From Tretioscincus oriximinensis (lineage: Eukaryota; Chordata; Lepidosauria; Squamata; Gymnophthalmidae): a stretch of 64,000 nt of DNA. The notes beneath the pieces are model-generated. The model was not told where the DNA came from. It ran no database searches and worked only from the letters and a program-made list of their open reading frames with translations. The position numbers and the translations under genes are program-made. Positions within the stretch are counted from its first letter, which is position 1. The number at the start of each line of letters is the position of its first letter. Where the stretch lies: positions 282,116 through 346,115 of the forward strand of contig JAJVDF010000453.1 of NCBI GenBank assembly GCA_022410635.1, given 5' to 3'. This document shows positions 57,990 to 64,000 of the stretch, piece after piece.

Positions 57990-59540
57990 AAACAAAATTA
58001 GTATACCTGTTCATATTTTCCTTGTAAAGGACAAAGAATGGATTGGGGTTTTTTCCCCTTGCTGGTAATTTTCCCCTTGGATTTTTCAGTTCTTTGTCAG
58101 CTTTTTGACTTTGTGTGTCGGCTTAGGTTATACTGATATGTACACTGATATGGATTCCAAAGGCAAACCCCCAAAATGTCACTTTTCTTTACACTTTTTT
58201 AGGGTCTGAAATAGTGTACCATAGGTTTTTATTATCCAGGATCTCTACTAGGTAATGTGCAGAAAGCTTAGAAGCTAAGATCAGAAGAAAATTAATACAC
58301 AGAATCCTATTAAAGCTCTGAAACCATAAGATCCCTGTATTCCTGTACTGATACAACAGTTGATATGCTGTCAAATCTGAATGTATACCCATTGCCATAT
58401 CAGCTATTGGAATTAGAGATGTGTTATTGTGTTTGCATTCTGAGGGTCTCATCAGGCAGCCTAGGAAACACCAGATTTTTGGGAAATGCCAGCATTTTAC
58501 CTTGTAGCAAAGTATGAGAGAATCACACTAATGCAACCTGGTTTAGTATATCATCATGTCAGCCCCTTTTAATTTTGCAGCAGCAGTGAGTTCCTGGATG
58601 AAGAATCCATTGCTATGTCGATGCAGGTCATATCAAATGCTAGCATAATAAGAACAGTTGAAAACTTGCCAACACTTTCAAAACAGTGTCAGCAGCAGGC
58701 CAAGATTGTATTGGGCCTGTCAGTCAGCTCTGCTGGATGCTGATAGGATACTAGTGGCTCGAATCAGACAGCACTTAATAATCCTCAGTTGAACAGATTT
58801 ATCCCAAAGTCAGTTTGAGGCTGGAATGGAGAAGTCACACTTTCATTGCTGCCATTTCCACCCATGCTCTTTAATCCATGATCCCATGGCATCTCTCTAA
58901 CACCCTCTGGCATTCTGCCCGGCTTTCCATAAATCCCTGAGGAAGTAAAAATTGTGAACTGCTCACTGCCAGTTCATCATACCATTAGGGGCCCAGGGAG
59001 TTGGGTGGCTGAAAAGTGATATATGTCAATTCAGGGGATATATGAATGGGGGAGGGGCATAAAATCTTGTCTTATGCCCCTCACAGTTGTTCCATTTCCC
59101 CATGATGACCCACCCCCTCCTCTCCAAGTCTTGTCTCACACTCATCATAACCCCTACACCTCACCTATAATTATAGGTTAAAGGTGATGGGGCATCATCA
59201 GCACAAATGTATCTTCTCCATTCCAGTATCAAACTGACTTAGAGATAAGTCTGTCTGTCAAGTGAGGATTGTTAAAAGCTGCTTGACCCTAGCTAGTGTG
59301 TATTAAGTCCTAAAACAGAGCTTTGAACCACAAGTTGTGCACCATCCTAATAATTTATGTGAGCAAAACTATATATTACCATTTTTTGAAGTTTGTTTCA
59401 TGGAAATGAGAAGAACTTCAACTAGGGTAATCAAGTTGTCTAAAAGAGACTTCTAGTGGAAATGCTAGATCTAAATATGGTACATGCAAAGCACATGCTG
59501 AACAATTTGCAAACCATCTGCATTGTAATCAAGAAGCGCT
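57990..59540. other. Spacer, nothing recognised
   Basis: No clear repeat. Short G-rich and C-rich runs near 59045 and 59105. Confidence 0.35.
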
Positions 59541-59542
59541 AC

Positions 59543-59855
59543 ATGGAGAAGGAGAAGAAGAACTAGGTTTTTATACCCCACTTTTCCCACCCGAAGGGAC
59601 TCAAAGCAGCTTACAAGGTTATTTTTTGCCCAAAGGCTTACATTCCCTTTTCCACATCACACTGTGGTAGTTCCCATTTATCTATTCGCAGTCTTCTGCA
59701 ATTTCTTGCAATTCTTGCTTTCAAATAGATGTTATGGCTAAAGCTGCAGGCTAGTAGAAGGCACCCATCTCCCTCCATATCCAACACAGAGCCTTGAAAC
59801 CCGATCTCTCAGATGAAAGATTGGTACTTAGCTGATTGAGCCATTCATGCCTGCA
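59543..59855 (-). mobile_element. tRNA-derived SINE, near full length
   Basis: On the minus strand, the head GGCATGAATGGCTCAATCAG CTAAGTACC is an A-box-like segment. GGGTTTCAAGGCTC near 59800 fits a B box. The body then runs to TGGGGTATAAAAACC and the (TTC)n-type tail (GAGAAGGAGAAGAAGAA at 59547). It is the most complete of the SINE copies. Confidence 0.8.
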
Positions 59856-59859
59856 TTTA

Positions 59860-61475
59860 GCTGGGCTAGACCATTTCAGCTGGAACTGCTCCTACTGGAA
59901 CAATACTCAAGCAGAGCATTCTATCTTGTTGAAGAACGAGGTTATTCCAGAATACGAATATCTGCACTTTGGTCAACTGCTCTGGAAAAGCCCCACACCA
60001 CCCAAAAGTTCATGAGAGCTCCAACAATCAAGGATCAACAGGGGCATCCAGTTAAACCAGAAATGTGTGCCCTTCCACATTTAGGGTGATTAATTTACAA
60101 GTAAGACAGCAGTACATCTCTTTAATAAGGTCTTCCACTATTTGATCTAGGTTGCCGTTTTGGGTCACCTAGACCAGATTACACTCCACTCTAGACTTCA
60201 CACTATACTGGTATAGTCCTATGGTCCTATAGCCTTGATATTGTAGATCTTATCTGATACTGCCTATTGTACTGGAAGTCACCAAAAGACTTGTCTTCCC
60301 TTTGTAGAGATACCAAGCTGCTTTTCAAGCTGCTTCTCCTTCAGATAGGACTTGGTTTGGTAAGCAAGCCATCAAATCTTACAGGCAAGGGCAATTCATA
60401 TAGGATTTTTTAAAAAGTTTTTGTCTTTTTAATTACAGTTTGCTCTGATCTTTGAATATAATTGATTATTTAAATGCACAAATTTGAAAACACAAATACA
60501 TTTGAATGTACTGTTAGAAATCTGATCGGCTTCATTGGAATGCTAGTTCTGTTCAAGCACACTGCCGTTTTCTCAGTCTATATGAGCAAATTTCAAGAAA
60601 GCACATTTTTGATGGTTTGTTCCCAATCTTGATATACACAGACAGCATGCAAATTGCCTTTGGAAGGCCCTATGCACACGAGAGATTAATGCCTAGATGG
60701 GAGTACCATCAAGGTGACCCAGGCACACGTGCTGATGGGTTATCAGTGATCAACTCGCTGTAACCCTCCTTTATTTGACTTTTGAGGGCAGATATATTCC
60801 GGATTTTATGGCATTGCACAACAATTCTGCTCCTGAAGCGAGATCTCAACTGAAGTCACACCGAAATCATGCTCCCAACAGCAAATCAGGGAGGCATTGC
60901 GCAGGGGGCACATCAGCCTGACTGCAGCTCCATGTTGCCATGGCAGCAGCATTATACTTCTCGCAAGTAGGGCACCACCATCTTGCAAGAACCCAGGTAG
61001 GTGTGTCCTTGGGAGTGATAGCTTCCCATTTACAATGGCTACCTAATTATCATGCTGTTCTGAGGAATATATATATTTCACAATCCCTCATGACTGGATT
61101 TTAAATTGTTAGAGAAAGACCTTGAAGACCACTCAGCACTGGGTCTTCAACCATTTATTGCCTATGACTGTTTTCACATGGTTGATGGGAAATGCTGGTG
61201 ATCTGAGAGACACAGTCTCAGCACACCAGCAAACTCTACAGCCTCCAAGGGCACCAATAGCCCTGGTGGCATCCTCCCTGTAGAGCATGATACCCGCAGC
61301 TCTGAACAGCTTATTCTTTCTAAGCTCTGCCAATTAAATTTTTGGATGGACCCCGAAATGGTTTCCTTTCAGAAGCTTCCCCCACATTTGAAGATAACAG
61401 GAAGGGGAGCAAAGAGAATGCTGGGAATTGTGGAGGCTACAATTGAGTGAGTTATTCAATGTCAATTACTTTTGA
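59860..61475. other. Spacer, no recognised gene
   Basis: About 60665-60990 starts CCTATGCACACGAGAGATTA and is CpG-richer than its surroundings, so may be a DNA-element remnant related to family A ends. AATGCTGGGAATTGTGG at 61419 is another ZNF143-like motif. Confidence 0.35.
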
Positions 61476-61479
61476 ACAG

Positions 61480-61740
61480 TGACAGCTTAGGAGTTTTTTC
61501 GCAGAAAAAGAAATCAAAGGATGACTCAGAGTACAAATGCAAATCATAAACTCGCACGTATGTATGTGGCTTTTTAATGCTCTGAGTTATTTTGCTCTCA
61601 TGACTGAAACGCATCTGTTTTCAGATCTCAGAAAAAAGTCAAGAGCCATGCATCATGAAATTTAATTTATGCCCACAGTGAAATATGCTCCAAAACAGTC
61701 TATCTTGTTACAAATTTGTGTTGATTAGGAGAAGTCAGTT
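61480..61740. promoter_or_regulatory. Repeat-free block, candidate conserved non-coding element
   Basis: Contains octamer ATGCAAAT (61537-61544), AAATCAAAGGATGACTCAG (AP-1-like TGACTCA), and CCATGCATCATGAAATTTAA. Isolated CpGs persist. Inference only. Confidence 0.35.
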
Positions 61741-62379
61741 TCTAAGCCTGCAATGTTCTTGTCTCTGTACAATGGTTTTAATACTGGAACTAAATTTATG
61801 TTGATAGGAAAGTGACAAATAACTGTTGAGTTAAACTTATTGATCTTATAGTCCATCTCCCTTTATACAGATATATATGTGGGCCAATCAAGCTATTTCC
61901 AAGCTATTGGCATTTCCCAATTGGAGACTTGAAAACAAATAGCTATTTTGACTGTTGATAAACTCAAGAATTGCTATGACTTGAAAACCACAATGATTCA
62001 TCACCCATCTTTAAAAGAATCTTCTAAGCACAGTAGATTCAGAGCTCTACCCATTTAATCTTAACACTTACTTGAAAATAAATTTCATTAAAAACCCATC
62101 ATTCTTACTCCTAGCAATATTCCTCACTTAAGATCACAATCCTTCAATTATTTAAGAATTTGCAATTCCCTCCAGTGGAAGAGGTAGGTAGGGAGTGGAA
62201 ATGAAATTCACAGTAATAATAGAGCACTGTGACTCAGTCCCTCTAGATGCCATTTGGAGTGAATCAAGCAGGTTTTGCCTTTTTCATCTTAAGGAACCCA
62301 GAGACCGTTGAAGGGCCACTAAGGGCCAATCCCCATGCCTGATGTACTGTGCTTTTGAGGCGATTTCACCTTCTGTCTG

Positions 62380-62655
62380 CCCCATGGAAACATGTGTGTC
62401 CAGTGTTCCATGTGCTCCAAAGGCCTTTGCTGCACAGTAAACAGCCTCTGCGTATTATACGATTTAGCAGCCTCCATTTTGTAAAGCCTGAAAGAAATGC
62501 TACCTCAGAGTTTCAGTATGCAAATTGTAAAATACTCATTGGCTTTTGCCTAGTAGAGCTTGCCTGGGAATTGTAAGCAGGCTCAGAAAGAATGCTGGGA
62601 TTTGTAGTCAGGCAAGCACAGCAATGATTTCTGGGGCTTGTGATGCCATGAGAAT
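62380..62655 (+). repeat. Family D repeat, copy 4 (fullest), with ZNF143-like motif
   Basis: CACAGTAAACAGCCTCTGCG, GCAGCCTCCATTTTGTAAAG, then AGAATGCTGGGATTTGTAGT (62589-62608), then AGGCAAGCACAGCAATG and TTTCTGGGGCTTGTG. It shares block order with 35552-35815. Confidence 0.65.
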
Positions 62656-62779
62656 TGCAAGGATGTGCAAGGACAGATAGGGAACTGCGTGGAAGACTGA
62701 AGGTAAATGGAGACATACTTGTGAATGTGATACATCGCTTTTTTTTGAAGCAATTTAAAACTTGTAGTGGGGAAAGAGG

Positions 62780-62850
62780 CTATATTAGACTGAAAGTTGA
62801 ATTATATGGGCTGAGGCCCAATTCAGTATGGCTCCTCCTATATTCTAAAA
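62780..62850 (+). mobile_element. CR1 LINE 3' terminus
   Basis: ATATGGGCTGAGGCCCAATT, then CAGTATGGCTCCTCCTATATTC, the CR1 3' end in a degenerate form. Confidence 0.6.
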
Positions 62851-63194
62851 TTAAGGCTGCATCCACACAAGCTGCTTTTTTCTGCACTTTAATGTTATTC
62901 TGGATTAAAGTACTTGCGATTCCATCCACACGTACCTGTGATATTCCATGTTGCTGCCTGTAAGGTCCATAAGAGAACTCTAATACCATCACATAAACGC
63001 TCAGGAACATCTCCTTGGTCTCTTATGGATCCCAGGCTTTTCTACGAGCGATTTCTCCTAATGAGTTGATTTCCCCCATCTCTTGACTTCTTGCCCATGC
63101 ATGCAAAATTTCCCCGCCGTGCACTGCACAAGGCATGGTGATATTTTAATAAGGATTCCTCAATAATGTTGGGAGTAAGAGCTATAAGAAAACC

Positions 63195-63875
63195 CGAAGA
63201 AGCTTTTTAGCGAGTGGACTGATGGGGCTTGTAGCACTTGGAGACTAACATGATAAAGGTAGATGGCATGAGCTTTTGTGGATATATGAAATACATGGGC
63301 TGAAGCCCGATTCAAGCTAGGTGCACACGACGATTTAAAACCGCTACAATGCTATAATCCAGAATATAGCAATCGCGTGTCTGTACACACCAAACATGTA
63401 CAGTCTATTCTATGACCAATGCCCCAGTTCTGTAACATCGCTTATTGATCTCATCGCAGTGCAGTCCGAGAATTTTTTTTTACTCAAACAGCCATGGAAA
63501 CAACTGCTGTGTTCTCAACTGTTTAATCATCTCACATCTAATTTGTGCACATGCATACAGTTGCGGGAGTATGGGGGGTTCTCCGGGATGATGTCTGAAT
63601 ATCTGAGCAATAAGGAAAATCTGAGCAATATCTGAGCAATATTCTGGGAAAAATTGCAGGTCGACTACTGAAAAATGCTTAGTACGTGTGCCCAAGACTT
63701 CCTAATTGCGCTATGAATTAGGTAGAAAAACGTGGTGTGCATGCAGCCTCAATATGAGCTTTTGTGGACATATATGAAGAAATAGACTTGTCTGCAAAAG
63801 CTCATGCTGTCCACCATTTTCTTGTTAGTCTCCAAAGGTATTATGAGACCTCCTTGCTAGATTTTTAAAAAAATG
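63195..63875. mobile_element. Family F copy 4, split by a composite insertion
   Basis: The left part 63195-63290 is an inverted arm (TAGCACTTGGAGACTAACA, GGTAGATGGCATGAGC). The right part from 63755 holds TGAGCTTTTGTGGACATATATGAA, AAAAGCTCATGCTGTCC and TTAGTCTCCAAAGG. A 22-24 bp direct repeat flanks the insertion (63269-63290 and 63755-63778), differing by one 2-base gap. The inserted DNA has a CR1-like scrap (63291-63314) and family A copy 3. Confidence 0.65.
63315..63749 (-). mobile_element. Family A non-autonomous inverted-repeat element, copy 3
   Basis: Left end AGCTAGGTGCACACGACGAT; right end CGTGGTGTGCATGCAGCCT. It aligns with the reverse complements of 21069-21484 and 48577-48971 end to end, including ATGCTATAATCCAGAATATA and CCATGGAAACAACTGCTGTG. 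An internal TCTGAGCAATA motif is repeated three times (about 63600-63640), absent from the other copies. Confidence 0.8.
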
Positions 63876-64000
63876 TCAGCTTGTTAATTATTTTTTGGAA
63901 TATGGTCACAATCCAACTCCACACTGTAGGAGATCAACTCTGTATAGCTAAGGCCAATCCTTCCCATTCGGCAATCATCTCTAATTGTACCCTTTTATTT

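Noticed and set aside
1..64000. CRISPR arrays, operons, ribosome binding sites, bacterial promoters
   Set aside because: The window is vertebrate-type DNA with LINEs and SINEs; no regularly spaced repeat array exists.
1..64000. Scattered single N bases as biological signal
   Set aside because: They look like isolated ambiguous base calls and show no pattern tied to features.

Overview
The window looks like non-coding chromosomal DNA from a reptile, most likely a squamate (lizard or snake). It is AT-rich and has no open reading frame that reads as a host gene. It is full of decayed interspersed repeats of the kinds expected in squamates: CR1 and L2 LINEs, one RTE/BovB-like LINE fragment, tRNA-headed SINEs with (TTC)n-type tails, a Tc1-like transposon and many palindromic non-autonomous DNA elements, several of them hAT-like. 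I found no exon, tRNA, rRNA, CRISPR array or bacterial feature that I can defend. The longest open frames (up to 207 codons) are chance frames in or beside repeats. Family assignments rest on remembered consensus features and on copy-to-copy comparison inside the window, not on a database search.

Layout. 1-8.8 kb: an L2 remnant, a fold-back retroelement, an array of TGACATCA-like sites, a repeat-free block, a cluster of consecutive palindromes and a 127-bp hAT-type MITE with a perfect target duplication. 10-16.6 kb: a CR1 scrap, a long repeat-free block with a strong G-quadruplex motif, a palindromic element, a SINE nested in a CR1, and a 586-bp hAT-type element. 18-26 kb: a repeat-free block, two more copies of the fold-back family, the first full copy of a roughly 420-bp inverted-repeat element (family A), an RTE fragment and a large broken antisense CR1. 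28-36.6 kb: three repeat-free blocks, an 82-bp Tc1-type hairpin MITE, a SINE, and a second hAT-type copy next to CR1. 37-50.6 kb: sparse repeats, a second full family A copy inside L2-derived tails, an L2 3' end and a 139-bp tandem duplication. 51-56 kb: an inactivated Tc1 copy, CR1 pieces and a head-to-head SINE. 56.5-58 kb: the most regulatory-looking repeat-free sequence. 59.5-64 kb: a SINE, a carrier of a ZNF143-like motif, and a nested composite with the third family A copy.

The repeats are mostly old and inactive. The Tc1 copy has lost one catalytic Asp and carries a stop and a frameshift, and the L2 fragment has lost the first Asp of its reverse-transcriptase active site. The most distinctive material is three repeat families defined here by comparing copies within the window: family A (21069-21484, 48577-48971, 63315-63749), the fold-back family F with 10-15 bp target duplications, and family D with its ZNF143-like motif. 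The other candidate system is a set of repeat-free blocks with homeodomain and POU-type motifs, which may be conserved enhancers in a gene desert or large intron. That last point is inference and needs alignment to other genomes.
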